Source of the DNA: Paralcaligenes sp039935015
GTDB taxonomy: Bacteria; Pseudomonadota; Gammaproteobacteria; Burkholderiales; Burkholderiaceae_B
NCBI GenBank assembly: GCA_039935015.1
Contig: JBDTLC010000100.1
Span: forward strand, 1 to 17,325
Direction: 5' to 3'
Length of the DNA: 17,325 bases
Of this stretch, positions 1-7,126 are shown piece after piece (within the stretch, counting starts at the first letter, position 1; every line of letters begins with the position of its first letter). A model generated the notes under the pieces. The model did no database searches. It was given only the letters and a program-made list of their open reading frames with translations, and was not told the origin of the DNA. The translations under genes and the position numbers were made by a program.

Positions 1-66
1 GCGCTGACCGAACTGAAGAAACAGGTGGCGTTTTTTAAAGTGCTGGGCTCCTATCCGGCGCAGTAA
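1..66 (+). CDS. pheA: Bifunctional chorismate mutase / prephenate dehydratase, C-terminal end only (5' partial)
   Basis: The window opens inside a reading frame that ends at TAA 64-66. The 21 visible residues end in FFKVLGSYPAQ, which matches the usual end of the ACT regulatory domain of PheA (family ending FKVLGSYP). PheA makes phenylpyruvate from chorismate via prephenate in the cytoplasm, with feedback control by phenylalanine through the ACT domain. Only 12 bases separate its stop from hisC, and the hisC ribosome site overlaps the stop, so the two are almost certainly co-transcribed. The identification rests on a short tail plus gene order (pheA-hisC-tyrA-aroA is a known betaproteobacterial arrangement). 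The catalytic domains lie outside the window. Confidence 0.8.
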   Translation, partial: ALTELKKQVAFFKVLGSYPAQ

Positions 67-78
67 GGATTTGCTTGC

Positions 79-1218
79 ATGACGACGAACGATCTTACCG
101 GCCGCGCCGCTGGCGCTCAGGTTCCGGACTATATTCTGGATATCGCGCCTTACCAGGCCGGCAAACCCAGTGAAGAGCTGGCCCGTGAATTCAACCTCGA
201 TGCGGCTCGAATCGTGAAACTGGCCTCTAATGAAAACCCGCTGGGTATGCCCGCATCGGCGCGGCAGGCTATGCTTGCGGCGTCCGGCTCGCTTGCGCGC
301 TATCCCGACCCTAATGGCTTCGACTTGAAGGCGGCGTTAGCCAAGCACTATCAGGTGCCGGCAAGCTGGCTTACCTTGGGCAATGGCTCTAATGATTTGC
401 TCGAGCTGGCGTCGCTGGCGTTTTTAGCGCCCGGGTCGGCCTGCGTTTATGCCCAGCATGCATTTACCGTATACCGATTGGCGACACAGGCACGTGGCGC
501 ACGCCACATTATGGTGCCGGCGCGTGACTACGGCCATGATCTGGATGCCATGTTTGCCGCTATCGATGCAGATACCCGTCTGCTGTTTATTGCAAACCCC
601 AATAATCCGACCGGTACGTTTCTACCCGCAGCCGCAATCGAAGCGTTCTTGACGCGGATTCATGATCATTATGGCGAGCGCGTCACTGTTGTGCTGGACG
701 AGGCTTATAACGAATACCTCGATCCATCATTGCGCTTTGACAGCTCGCACTGGGTGCGGCAGTTTTCCAATCTGATTGTGACGCGCACGTTTTCCAAGGC
801 CTATGGGCTGGCTGGCCTGCGCGTGGGGTTTGCGATGGCACAAGAGCGACTTACCGATTTGCTTAATCGCGTGCGTCAGCCCTTTAACGTGAATAGCCTG
901 GCGCAAGCGGCCGCCACCGCGGCGCTTGGCGATACCGCTTTTTTACAGCAAGCCTACGAGGTCAATTGCGCCGGCAAGAAGTTGTTGTATAGCGAGTTTG
1001 ACAGACTGGGTATTCACTATGTGGCCAGTTATGGCAATTTTGTGCTGCTGCGGGTGGGCGATGCGGCACGCATCCATCATGAGCTTCTCAAGCTTGGCGT
1101 CATCGTACGCCCCGTAGCGGGCGACGGTTTGCCTCAATGGTTGCGCGTGTCGATAGGTCTGCCTGCTGAAAACGCGCGTTTTATCGAAGCGCTTGCCGTT
1201 GTTCTCGCCGGGCGATGA
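79..1218 (+). CDS. hisC: Histidinol-phosphate / aromatic aminotransferase (HisC, class I/II PLP aminotransferase)
   Basis: 379 residues, normal for HisC. It transfers an amino group between glutamate and imidazole-acetol phosphate in histidine synthesis. Copies sitting in the pheA-tyrA-aroA cluster may also serve aromatic 2-oxo acids (known of the family; substrate not decidable here). Seen: the substrate-side motif KLASNENPLG near residue 50; NPNNPTG at 173-179; the PLP-contact stretch DEAYNEY with D207 and Y210; and the Schiff-base lysine K240 in TFSKAYGLAGLR. The C-terminal LRVSIGLPAEN is the usual carboxylate-binding arginine region. The ATG start is set by AAGGA at 65-69, nine bases upstream and overlapping the pheA stop. 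Its stop overlaps the tyrA start by 4 bp (ATGA, 1215-1218), which implies translational coupling. A second hisC elsewhere in the genome is likely. Confidence 0.92.
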   Translation: MTTNDLTGRAAGAQVPDYILDIAPYQAGKPSEELAREFNLDAARIVKLASNENPLGMPASARQAMLAASGSLARYPDPNGFDLKAALAKHYQVPASWLTLGNGSNDLLELASLAFLAPGSACVYAQHAFTVYRLATQARGARHIMVPARDYGHDLDAMFAAIDADTRLLFIANPNNPTGTFLPAAAIEAFLTRIHDHYGERVTVVLDEAYNEYLDPSLRFDSSHWVRQFSNLIVTRTFSKAYGLAGLRVGFAMAQERLTDLLNRVRQPFNVNSLAQAAATAALGDTAFLQQAYEVNCAGKKLLYSEFDRLGIHYVASYGNFVLLRVGDAARIHHELLKLGVIVRPVAGDGLPQWLRVSIGLPAENARFIEALAVVLAGR

Positions 1219-2099
1219 GTAGCACGCCTACAGTAAAAGTGCTTGCGGTTATTGGAGTCGGACTCATAGGTGGCTCGTTTGCGGCTGCGTTGCGCAGCAG
1301 CAAGGCGGTGGAGTGCGTCCTGGGTGTGGGGCGCCATGCAAATACGCTGGTGCGCGCAACTCAGATGGGCCTGATCGACGAAGCCGTCAGCCTGGAAGAA
1401 GCGGCCGTGCGTGCCGACCTGATCGTGCTGGCGACGCCCGTTGGTGCCATGGGCCGAATTCTGACCCAGCTCAAGCCCCATCTGCGCGACGAGACTTTAA
1501 TTACCGATACCGGCAGCACCAAGGCAAGCGTGGTGGCTGCTGCTCGTGCCGCCCTGGGCGAGCGCATTGCTCAATTCGTGCCGGCGCATCCGATCGCCGG
1601 AGCCGAGGCAACCGGCCCCGAAGCCGCCAATCCTGCGCTATACCAGGGCCGTGTCGTCGTCCTGACTCCGTTGGCCGAGAATACTGATGCAGCAAGGCAA
1701 AGGCTTACCAGCTTGTGGGAAGGTTGTGGTGCGCGGGTCGTCTGCATGACACCCGAGACGCACGATGTGGTGCTCGCGTCGGTTAGTCACGTGCCGCATT
1801 TCTTGGCGTCGGTTTTCATGAGCCAAGTTGCTGCAGCGGCGGATTCGGATAGGCGCTTGAGCCTGGCCGGCTCCGGGTTTCGCGACTTTACGCGGATCGC
1901 AGCCGGCTCACCCGAAATGTGGCGCGATATTTTCCTGGCCAATCGTGCCGCCGTGTTGTCCGAGTTGCAAGAGGTCAAGGCGGCATTGCTGCAGGCCGAG
2001 CAGTCCTTGCAAGAAGAAGATGGTGAAGGCTTGCACGATTTTCTCGAGCGCGCCGCAGTCGCGCGCCGTTTCTGGGGCGGCCGGAGCGGTTTGTCATGA
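1215..2099 (+). CDS. tyrA: Prephenate dehydrogenase (TyrA family)
   Basis: 294 residues, the size of stand-alone TyrA without a chorismate mutase domain. It oxidatively decarboxylates prephenate to 4-hydroxyphenylpyruvate (or arogenate to tyrosine in cyclohexadienyl versions; the sequence alone does not decide). Seen: the N-terminal Rossmann nucleotide site VIGVGLIGGSFA with G14, G16 and G19; the substrate-pocket motif FVPAHPIAGAEATG with H125, matching the catalytic histidine region of the family; and the C-terminal helical domain motif VSHVPHFLAS. No ACT domain follows, so feedback inhibition, if any, must act at the active site. It overlaps hisC by 4 bp upstream and aroA by 4 bp downstream (ATGA 2096-2099), so the three genes form a tightly coupled operon. 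Confidence 0.93.
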   Translation: MSSTPTVKVLAVIGVGLIGGSFAAALRSSKAVECVLGVGRHANTLVRATQMGLIDEAVSLEEAAVRADLIVLATPVGAMGRILTQLKPHLRDETLITDTGSTKASVVAAARAALGERIAQFVPAHPIAGAEATGPEAANPALYQGRVVVLTPLAENTDAARQRLTSLWEGCGARVVCMTPETHDVVLASVSHVPHFLASVFMSQVAAAADSDRRLSLAGSGFRDFTRIAAGSPEMWRDIFLANRAAVLSELQEVKAALLQAEQSLQEEDGEGLHDFLERAAVARRFWGGRSGLS

Positions 2100-3415
2100 T
2101 CCCTACCGAATTGTGCCTGCCACGCGCGCATGAGGCGCGCGGCGAACTGACCTTACCAGGCTCCAAAAGCATCTCTAACCGCGTCTTGCTGCTGGCGGCG
2201 TTAGCACAGGGGACGACCCGGCTTGAAGGCTTGCTTGATTCCGATGACACCCGTGTGATGCTGGCGGCCTTGCGCCAGTTGGGGGTCTATATCGAAAGTA
2301 ATGGTCCGACTCAGGTCGAAATTCGTGGAGGCGCCCCTTTTGCCGTGCACGAGGCGGCTTTGTTCCTGGGTAATGCCGGAACAGCATTTCGACCCATGAC
2401 CGCCGCGTTGGCGTTGATGGGGGGAAATTATCAGTTATCGGGCGTGCCGCGTATGCACCAGCGCCCCATCGGCGATCTGGTCGACGCACTGACTGCCTTA
2501 GGCGCCGATGTGCAGTATTTAGGCGAGCAGGGGTACCCGCCGCTGGCTATTCGTACGGGGGCGCTCAAGACTGGCAGCGTGGTTCATGTAAAGAGTTCGG
2601 TATCCAGCCAATTTCTAACCGCTTTGCTGATGGCGGCCCCTTTACTGGCAGGCCCTACGCATAGCGCTGTGGTGATCGAGGTCGACGGAGAGCTGATTTC
2701 CAAACCTTATATTCTGATTACCCTGAATCTGATGGCACGTTTTGGCGTAACAGTGCAACGCGAGGGTTGGGCGCGATTTACGATTCCTGCAGACGCTCAG
2801 TATTGGACGCCCGGAACACTGGCGATCGAGGGCGACGCCTCCTCGGCGTCGTATTTCATGGCGCTTGGCGCCATTGGTGGCGGCCCGATTCGCATCCAGG
2901 GGGTGGGCTCCCAAAGCATTCAGGGCGATATGGCCTTTGCCGGCACGCTTGAGGAAATGGGGGCAACCGTTACGCGTGATGCAATGGCGGTTGAAGTCAG
3001 CGGCGTTCAGGTCGCACGTGGCGAACGGCTGCGCGCCTTCGATGGAGATTTCAACCTGATTCCCGACGCGGCCATGACGGCGGCGGCGCTGGCGTTGTAT
3101 GCCGATGGACCGTGCACCTTGCGCAATATCGGCAGCTGGCGCGTGAAAGAAACCGATCGCCTGCACGCCATGCATACCGAGTTGGCCAAGTTGGGGGCAC
3201 GGGTAGAGTCGGGCCCGGACTGGATTCGTGTTTATCCGGTTGTGGCTGGCCAGTGGCGGGCGGCACGCATTGAGACCTACGACGATCACCGCATGGCGAT
3301 GTGTTTTTCGTTGGCGGCATTTGGACCTGTGCCTGTGACGATTTTGGACCCTGATTGCGTGGGCAAAACCTTTCCAGATTATTTTGCCGTGTTCCGCCGT
3401 CTGGTGCAGGGTTGA
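2096..3415 (+). CDS. aroA: 3-phosphoshikimate 1-carboxyvinyltransferase (EPSP synthase, class I)
   Basis: 439 residues, normal length. It catalyses the sixth step of the shikimate pathway, joining phosphoenolpyruvate to shikimate-3-phosphate in the cytoplasm. Seen: LPGSKSISNR with K24; the PEP-site loop LGNAGTAFRPMTA, whose G95 matches E. coli G96 and whose P100 matches P101; RMHQRPIGDLVDAL; SSQFLTALLMAAP; the catalytic D324 in IPDAAMTAA; RVKETDR with E352; and YDDHRMAM near the end. The PEP loop has the glyphosate-sensitive class I form, with no alanine at G95 (inference from known variants). It is coupled to tyrA by a 4-bp overlap. A 125-bp gap then precedes cmk, the widest gap between pheA and cmk. 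Confidence 0.96.
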   Translation: MIPTELCLPRAHEARGELTLPGSKSISNRVLLLAALAQGTTRLEGLLDSDDTRVMLAALRQLGVYIESNGPTQVEIRGGAPFAVHEAALFLGNAGTAFRPMTAALALMGGNYQLSGVPRMHQRPIGDLVDALTALGADVQYLGEQGYPPLAIRTGALKTGSVVHVKSSVSSQFLTALLMAAPLLAGPTHSAVVIEVDGELISKPYILITLNLMARFGVTVQREGWARFTIPADAQYWTPGTLAIEGDASSASYFMALGAIGGGPIRIQGVGSQSIQGDMAFAGTLEEMGATVTRDAMAVEVSGVQVARGERLRAFDGDFNLIPDAAMTAAALALYADGPCTLRNIGSWRVKETDRLHAMHTELAKLGARVESGPDWIRVYPVVAGQWRAARIETYDDHRMAMCFSLAAFGPVPVTILDPDCVGKTFPDYFAVFRRLVQG

Positions 3416-3468
3416 AATGGCAGCTACCAGGGGCGCCGTCTCGTGGCCTCATCCCGCTGCGGCCATTT
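3415..3468 (+). other. Imperfect inverted repeat in the aroA-cmk gap
   Basis: AAATGGCAGC (3415-3424, starting in the aroA stop region) faces GCTG-CGG-CCATTT (3456-3468): a six-base outer stem and a four-base inner stem with a three-base bulge, enclosing about 30 bases. There is no T run after it, so it is not a standard terminator. It could be an mRNA 3' fold or chance. The rest of the gap (3469-3540) shows no convincing promoter; its clearest feature is an A-rich stretch around 3500. Confidence 0.25.
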
Positions 3469-3540
3469 GTAACCAATCATCTTCGTTGTATGGGGGTGTT
3501 AAAAAATGCTTATCAAAAACCATGAGAGCGTGAAACGGAC

Positions 3541-4212
3541 ATGAACAGCGCCGATTCTTCAACGGTTCCGGTCATAACCATAGATGGGCCGACAGCGTCG
3601 GGAAAGGGCACTATTGCGCATCGGGTGGCGCAGGCGCTGGGTTGGTCGGTGCTCGATAGTGGCGCCTTGTACCGTCTGACCGCGCTGGCAGTGCAAGATG
3701 GCGACATTGATCCGGCCGATGAGTCGGCCGTCGCGGATATCGCCAGCCGGCTTGACGTGCGTTTTGACGGCGATCGGATATGGTTGGCGGGGCGCGATGT
3801 GGCGGCGCAGATACGTGAAGAGTCGGTCGGCAATCTGGCCTCGCAGGTGGCGGCTTACGGCCCGGTGCGGCAAGCCTTGCTGGCGCGCCAGCGCGCCTTT
3901 CGCCAGACGCCCGGACTGGTGGCCGATGGACGCGATATGGGTACGGTAGTATTCCCGGACGCTCCTTTAAAGATTTTTTTAGTGGCCAGCGTCCAGGCTC
4001 GGGCGGATAGACGCTGTAAGCAGTTGAAGGAAAAGGGATTTTCTGCTAACCTAGCAAGCCTTTTACAGGACATGCGGGCGCGCGATGAGCGCGATCGCAG
4101 TCGTACCCACGCACCGCTTTACGCGGCGCCTGGGGCTAAAACCATCGATTCATCGAATTTGACCATCGATGCAACGGTTGGAGCAGTACTTGGTTATTGG
4201 TCTTGCTTATAG
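3541..4212 (+). CDS. cmk: Cytidylate kinase
   Basis: 223 residues, the normal size. It phosphorylates CMP and dCMP with ATP in the cytoplasm, recycling the CMP released by RNA turnover and lipid/LPS synthesis. Seen: the P-loop GPTASGKGT at residues 16-24; LDSGALYR near 37-44 (family D-[ST]-G-A-[ML]-Y-R); DGRDMGTVVFPDAPLKIFL in the middle (family GRD-x-GTVVFPDA); and the terminal IDSSNLTIDATV. The ATG is the only sensible start: an in-frame TGA lies 18 bases upstream and no ATG, GTG or TTG intervenes. The ribosome site is weak (GAGAG at 3524-3528, 12 bases away). Cmk directly before rpsA is a widely conserved pairing in proteobacteria. Confidence 0.95.
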   Translation: MNSADSSTVPVITIDGPTASGKGTIAHRVAQALGWSVLDSGALYRLTALAVQDGDIDPADESAVADIASRLDVRFDGDRIWLAGRDVAAQIREESVGNLASQVAAYGPVRQALLARQRAFRQTPGLVADGRDMGTVVFPDAPLKIFLVASVQARADRRCKQLKEKGFSANLASLLQDMRARDERDRSRTHAPLYAAPGAKTIDSSNLTIDATVGAVLGYWSCL

Positions 4213-4334
4213 GTCTTGAGCCCGACGCCTGAAAATGGTCTACGGCTTGGGGTTTCTTTCCACTCCACTGGGGCTGCGGTACCGCCTTGGTGTGCTTATT
4301 TAACAGGCCATCCCGGCCCCATGGATTTAACTTA

Positions 4335-6050
4335 ATGTCTTCCATTGCAACTACTGCCGCCAGTGGCGGCGAGAACTTTGCCGATTTATTTGCCGAAAGC
4401 ATCAAAAACCAGGACATGAAGTCTGGTGAAGTCATTTCTGCAGAAGTCGTGCGTATCGATCACAACTTTGTTGTGGTGAACGCGGGCTTGAAATCCGAGG
4501 CACTGATTCCTCTTGAAGAATTTCTGAACGATCAGGGCGAACTTGAAGTTCAACCTGGCGATTTCGTCTCCGTTGCCATCGATTCACTCGAAAACGGCTA
4601 CGGCGACACGATTTTGTCGCGCGACCGCGCGAAACGTCTGTCGGCTTGGCTGCAGCTTGAAAAGGCGCTCGAGTCTGGCGAAATGGTGACTGGCACAATT
4701 ACCGGCAAAGTCAAGGGCGGACTGACCGTCATGACCAACGGTATTCGCGCTTTCCTGCCCGGTTCGTTGGTCGATCTGCGCCCGGTCAAGGACACCACGC
4801 CCTACGAGGGCAAAACCATGGAATTCAAGGTCATCAAGCTTGATCGCAAGCGCAACAACGTTGTGCTGTCGCGTCGCTCGGTACTTGAAGCCAGCATGGG
4901 CGAAGAGCGTCAGAAGTTGCTCGAAACGCTGCGTGAAGGCGCTGTGGTCAAGGGTGTGGTTAAAAACATTACCGATTACGGTGCGTTTATCGACCTGGGC
5001 GGGATTGACGGCCTGTTGCATATTACCGACATGGCGTGGCGTCGTGTGCGCCATCCTTCCGAAGTGCTCCAGGTGGGCCAGGAAGTCGAAGCCAAGGTGC
5101 TCAAGTTTGACCAGGAAAAGAGCCGGGTGTCGCTGGGCGTGAAACAATTGGGCGAAGACCCGTGGGTGGGTCTGGCGCGTCGCTACCCGCAAGGTACCCG
5201 TTTGTTCGGCAAGGTCACCAACCTGACCGACTACGGTTCTTTCGTTGAAGTCGAAGCCGGTATTGAAGGCCTGGTGCACGTTTCTGAAATGGATTGGACC
5301 AACAAAAACGTTGACCCCCGCAAGGTGGTGACGCTGGGCGAAGAAGTTGAAGTCATGGTCCTGGAAATCGACGAAGATCGCCGCCGTATTTCTCTGGGCA
5401 TGAAACAGTGCCGCGCCAATCCATGGGAAGACTTCTCCATCAACTTCAAACGTGGCGACAAGGTTCGCGGCGCGATCAAGTCGATCACCGATTTTGGTGT
5501 GTTCGTTGGTTTGCCGGGTGGTATAGACGGGTTGGTTCACCTGTCCGACTTGTCGTGGACTGAAACCGGTGAAGAAGCCGTGCGCAACTTCAAGAAGGGC
5601 GACGAACTCGATGCCGTCGTCTTGGGCATTGATACTGATAAAGAGCGGATTTCGCTGGGCATCAAACAGCTTGAAGGTGATCCGTTCAACAACTTCGTCG
5701 CTACCTACGATAAAGGCGCCGTGGTTCCTGGTGTTATCAAGTCCGTCGAGGCCAAGGGCGCTGTTGTGACCTTGTCGCTGGACGTTGAAGGCTATCTGCG
5801 CGCCTCAGAAATTTCGGCTGGCCGCGTCGAAGATGCTACGACGGCTTTGAAGGCCGGTGAAAATGTTGAAGCCATGATTGTCAATATCGATCGCAAAACG
5901 CGTTCGATTCAATTGTCAATTAAGGCGCGCGACAACGCCGAAACCGCTGACACCATCCAGCGCATGTCTGACGCCAGCGCTTCATCGGGCACCACGAATT
6001 TGGGTGCATTGCTGAAGGCCAAGCTGGACCAACAGCGCGACGACGGTTAA
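4335..6050 (+). CDS. rpsA: 30S ribosomal protein S1
   Basis: 571 residues with six S1 (OB-fold) RNA-binding domains at about 31-98, 115-180, 202-272, 287-358, 374-445 and 461-530. Each of domains 3-5 has the repeat form G-x-V-x-(5)-T-D-(Y/F)-G-(A/S/V)-F-(V/I). S1 binds mRNA leaders on the 30S subunit and helps initiation. The reading frame is open further upstream, to an ATG at 4287, but I chose ATG 4335. The protein then begins MSSIATTAASGGENFADLF, the betaproteobacterial S1 N-terminus, whereas the extra 16 residues look like translated leader. There is no strong Shine-Dalgarno (only GGA at 4323), as is known for E. coli rpsA, which S1 represses at its own start. ihfB follows after 5 bases. 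Confidence 0.97.
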   Translation: MSSIATTAASGGENFADLFAESIKNQDMKSGEVISAEVVRIDHNFVVVNAGLKSEALIPLEEFLNDQGELEVQPGDFVSVAIDSLENGYGDTILSRDRAKRLSAWLQLEKALESGEMVTGTITGKVKGGLTVMTNGIRAFLPGSLVDLRPVKDTTPYEGKTMEFKVIKLDRKRNNVVLSRRSVLEASMGEERQKLLETLREGAVVKGVVKNITDYGAFIDLGGIDGLLHITDMAWRRVRHPSEVLQVGQEVEAKVLKFDQEKSRVSLGVKQLGEDPWVGLARRYPQGTRLFGKVTNLTDYGSFVEVEAGIEGLVHVSEMDWTNKNVDPRKVVTLGEEVEVMVLEIDEDRRRISLGMKQCRANPWEDFSINFKRGDKVRGAIKSITDFGVFVGLPGGIDGLVHLSDLSWTETGEEAVRNFKKGDELDAVVLGIDTDKERISLGIKQLEGDPFNNFVATYDKGAVVPGVIKSVEAKGAVVTLSLDVEGYLRASEISAGRVEDATTALKAGENVEAMIVNIDRKTRSIQLSIKARDNAETADTIQRMSDASASSGTTNLGALLKAKLDQQRDDG

Positions 6051-6055
6051 TCGGT

Positions 6056-6409
6056 GTGACTAAGTCCGAGTTGATCGCGATACTCGCAAGCCGCTACCCA
6101 CAATTGGCGGCGCGCGATACCGACTACGCCGTCAAGACGGTGCTCGATGCAATGACTCAGGCCTTGGCCGGTGGTCAACGCATCGAGATCCGTGGCTTTG
6201 GCAGCTTTTCGCTGTCCGAGCGTTCACCACGTGTAGGGCGCAACCCTAAATCTGGCGAGAAAGTGCTGGTGCCTGGCAAACAGGTGCCTCATTTCAAGGC
6301 GGGTAAAGAGTTGCGCGAGCGAGTCGATTCAGCCTTTGAAGAAGAGAACAAGTCTGCTGAACCCGGCTTTAGCCTGACGCAGTTCAACACAAATCTGATG
6401 CAAGGGTAG
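6056..6409 (+). CDS. ihfB: Integration host factor subunit beta
   Basis: 117 residues from a GTG start. With IhfA it forms the IHF heterodimer that bends DNA at specific sites in replication, transcription and recombination. Seen: the N-terminal dimer helices MTKSELIAILASRYPQLAA; the DNA-arm region RGFGSFSLSERSPRVGRNPKSG, with the intercalating proline P64; and VPGKQVPHFKAGKELRERV. GTG is chosen because the family starts M-T-K-S-E-L and no ATG precedes it in the 5-bp gap after rpsA. It has no good ribosome site, so it probably depends on translation of rpsA. About 23 residues (FEEENKSAEP...) extend past the end of the roughly 94-residue E. coli protein; other betaproteobacterial IhfB proteins also carry a tail (from memory). 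A terminator follows at 6453. Confidence 0.95.
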   Translation: MTKSELIAILASRYPQLAARDTDYAVKTVLDAMTQALAGGQRIEIRGFGSFSLSERSPRVGRNPKSGEKVLVPGKQVPHFKAGKELRERVDSAFEEENKSAEPGFSLTQFNTNLMQG

Positions 6410-6452
6410 GCTGTGTTGGGGATGGCTCTGGCCTGATCCGCGTCTGCTTATG

Positions 6453-6479
6453 CAAACAGGCCCCTCGTGGGCCTGTTTG
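6453..6479 (+). terminator. Rho-independent terminator of the supraoperon after ihfB
   Basis: A perfect 11-bp stem, CAAACAGGCCC (6453-6463) and GGGCCTGTTTG (6469-6479), closes a 5-base loop CTCGT. The descending arm carries TTT and is followed by TTGTC. The GC-rich heart and U-rich foot fit an intrinsic terminator for the transcript that ends with ihfB, 44 bases after its stop. Because the flanks are A-rich on one side and T-rich on the other, it could also work on the minus strand. Confidence 0.85.
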
Positions 6480-6556
6480 TTGTCATGCGGACGTGTCATC
6501 TACAAGAAGTGTTCGCGGCAGGAAAACGTCACCATAAAGAGTGCTGCTACGGGGAA

Positions 6557-6582
6557 GTGGCACCCACAAGGGGTGCTACTAC
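6557..6582 (-). repeat. REP-like palindrome, copy A
   Basis: Stem GTGGCACCC (6557-6565) / GGGTGCTAC (6571-6579) has one G-T pair, with loop ACAAG. Read on the minus strand it is GTAGTAGCACCCC TTGT GGGTGC, so a GTAG foot sits just 5' of the palindrome. The core CCCTTGTGG is shared with copies B, C, D1 and D2. Confidence 0.7.
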
Positions 6583-6630
6583 AAACGTACTGGTCGCCAA
6601 TTGATACCGTCTTTCCCGTCAAAGGTATTT

Positions 6631-6655
6631 GTGGCGACACCCCTTGTGGGTACTA
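6631..6655 (+). repeat. REP-like palindrome, copy B (degenerate)
   Basis: It contains ACACCCCTTGTGGGTAC in the opposite orientation to copy A, about 50 bp away. Only ACCC/GGGT still pairs around the CTTGT loop; the outer stem has decayed. The invariant core CCCTTGTGG is intact. Confidence 0.6.
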
Positions 6656-6710
6656 TTTTTCTATCGCTCTCAGCTTTTTCTGGCCTGGATGTGTCCGACT
6701 GCGATTCGAT

Positions 6711-6722
6711 TCCCCGTACAAT
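6711..6722 (+). promoter_or_regulatory. Possible lapA promoter -10 region
   Basis: TACAAT (6717-6722) is a good sigma-70 -10, but no convincing -35 lies 16-18 bp upstream. The preceding CCCC (6712-6715) makes CCCCGTAC, similar to the heat-shock sigma-32 -10 (CCCCATnT). E. coli lapAB is known to have a heat-shock promoter, so this is suggestive, but I cannot see a matching CTTGAA box at the right distance. Confidence 0.3.
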
Positions 6723-6779
6723 TAAGTAAGCGACTAGTGGCTTATTTCAAGTTTCTGCTGGACTATTGGAGTTCTTTCT

Positions 6780-7103
6780 ATGCGTTACCTGGTATGGGTG
6801 TTGCGACTATTGGTGTTCGTGCTGGTGTTGTTGTTTGCTCTTAAAAACACCGGGCCGGTCGATATTCACTTTTATTCCGATCACACGGTGGCCGGCATTC
6901 CTCTTATTGTTGTGATGCTGGTGACGTTCGCACTGGGAGCTTTGTTCGGTCTGTTGCTGGCCATGCCGGCCTTGATGCGCCGCCGTCGCGAAGCCCGCAA
7001 ACTGCAACGCGAACTGCGTCGCTTGCAAGACAGGTATAAACACCCTGCGATCCAGACGCAGACTGTCGCCGCGGAAACGATGGCGCCGCTGTCTCCCTTA
7101 TAA
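6780..7103 (+). CDS. lapA: Lipopolysaccharide assembly protein A (LapA, DUF1049 inner-membrane protein)
   Basis: 107 residues. Two hydrophobic segments are clear: residues about 3-21 (RYLVWVLRLLVFVLVLLFA) and 40-63 (IPLIVVMLVTFALGALFGLLLA), followed by an Arg-rich tail MRRRREARKLQRELRRLQD that should form a short cytoplasmic helix. Between them lies the family motif N-x-x-PVDIHF. LapA (formerly YciS) is an inner-membrane partner of LapB, which adjusts LpxC proteolysis by FtsH and so LPS output. The start is supported by GGAG at 6768-6771, eight bases before the ATG. lapB follows after 23 bases, the same pairing as in E. coli. Confidence 0.85.
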   Translation: MRYLVWVLRLLVFVLVLLFALKNTGPVDIHFYSDHTVAGIPLIVVMLVTFALGALFGLLLAMPALMRRRREARKLQRELRRLQDRYKHPAIQTQTVAAETMAPLSPL

Positions 7104-7126
7104 AATCTTGCACTTGGGGCTGTAGA

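Larger units (their letters stand above)
6410..6779. other. 370-bp non-coding gap between ihfB and lapA
   Basis: This stretch holds, in order, the ihfB terminator (6453-6479), a roughly 75-bp stretch with nothing I recognise, two oppositely oriented copies of a palindromic repeat (6557-6582 and 6631-6655), and the putative lapA promoter (6711-6722) with its Shine-Dalgarno (6768-6771). Short open frames across the repeats have no family motifs and no ribosome sites, and I do not call them genes. Confidence 0.7.

Noticed and set aside
2642..3289. Long open frame antisense to aroA (215 codons)
   Set aside because: No recognisable motif; aroA active-site motifs on the plus strand account for the region.
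4287..4334. N-terminal extension of S1 from the upstream ATG
   Set aside because: The added residues MVCLFNRPSRPHGFNL are unlike S1; ATG 4335 gives the known family start.
4584..5540. Long open frame antisense to rpsA (318 codons)
   Set aside because: It mirrors the codon pattern of a highly expressed gene, has no family motif and no ribosome site, and rpsA is certain on the other strand.
6450..6844. Three short plus-strand open frames between ihfB and lapA
   Set aside because: They begin in the terminator or run through the palindromic repeats, overlap each other in different frames, and lack ribosome sites.
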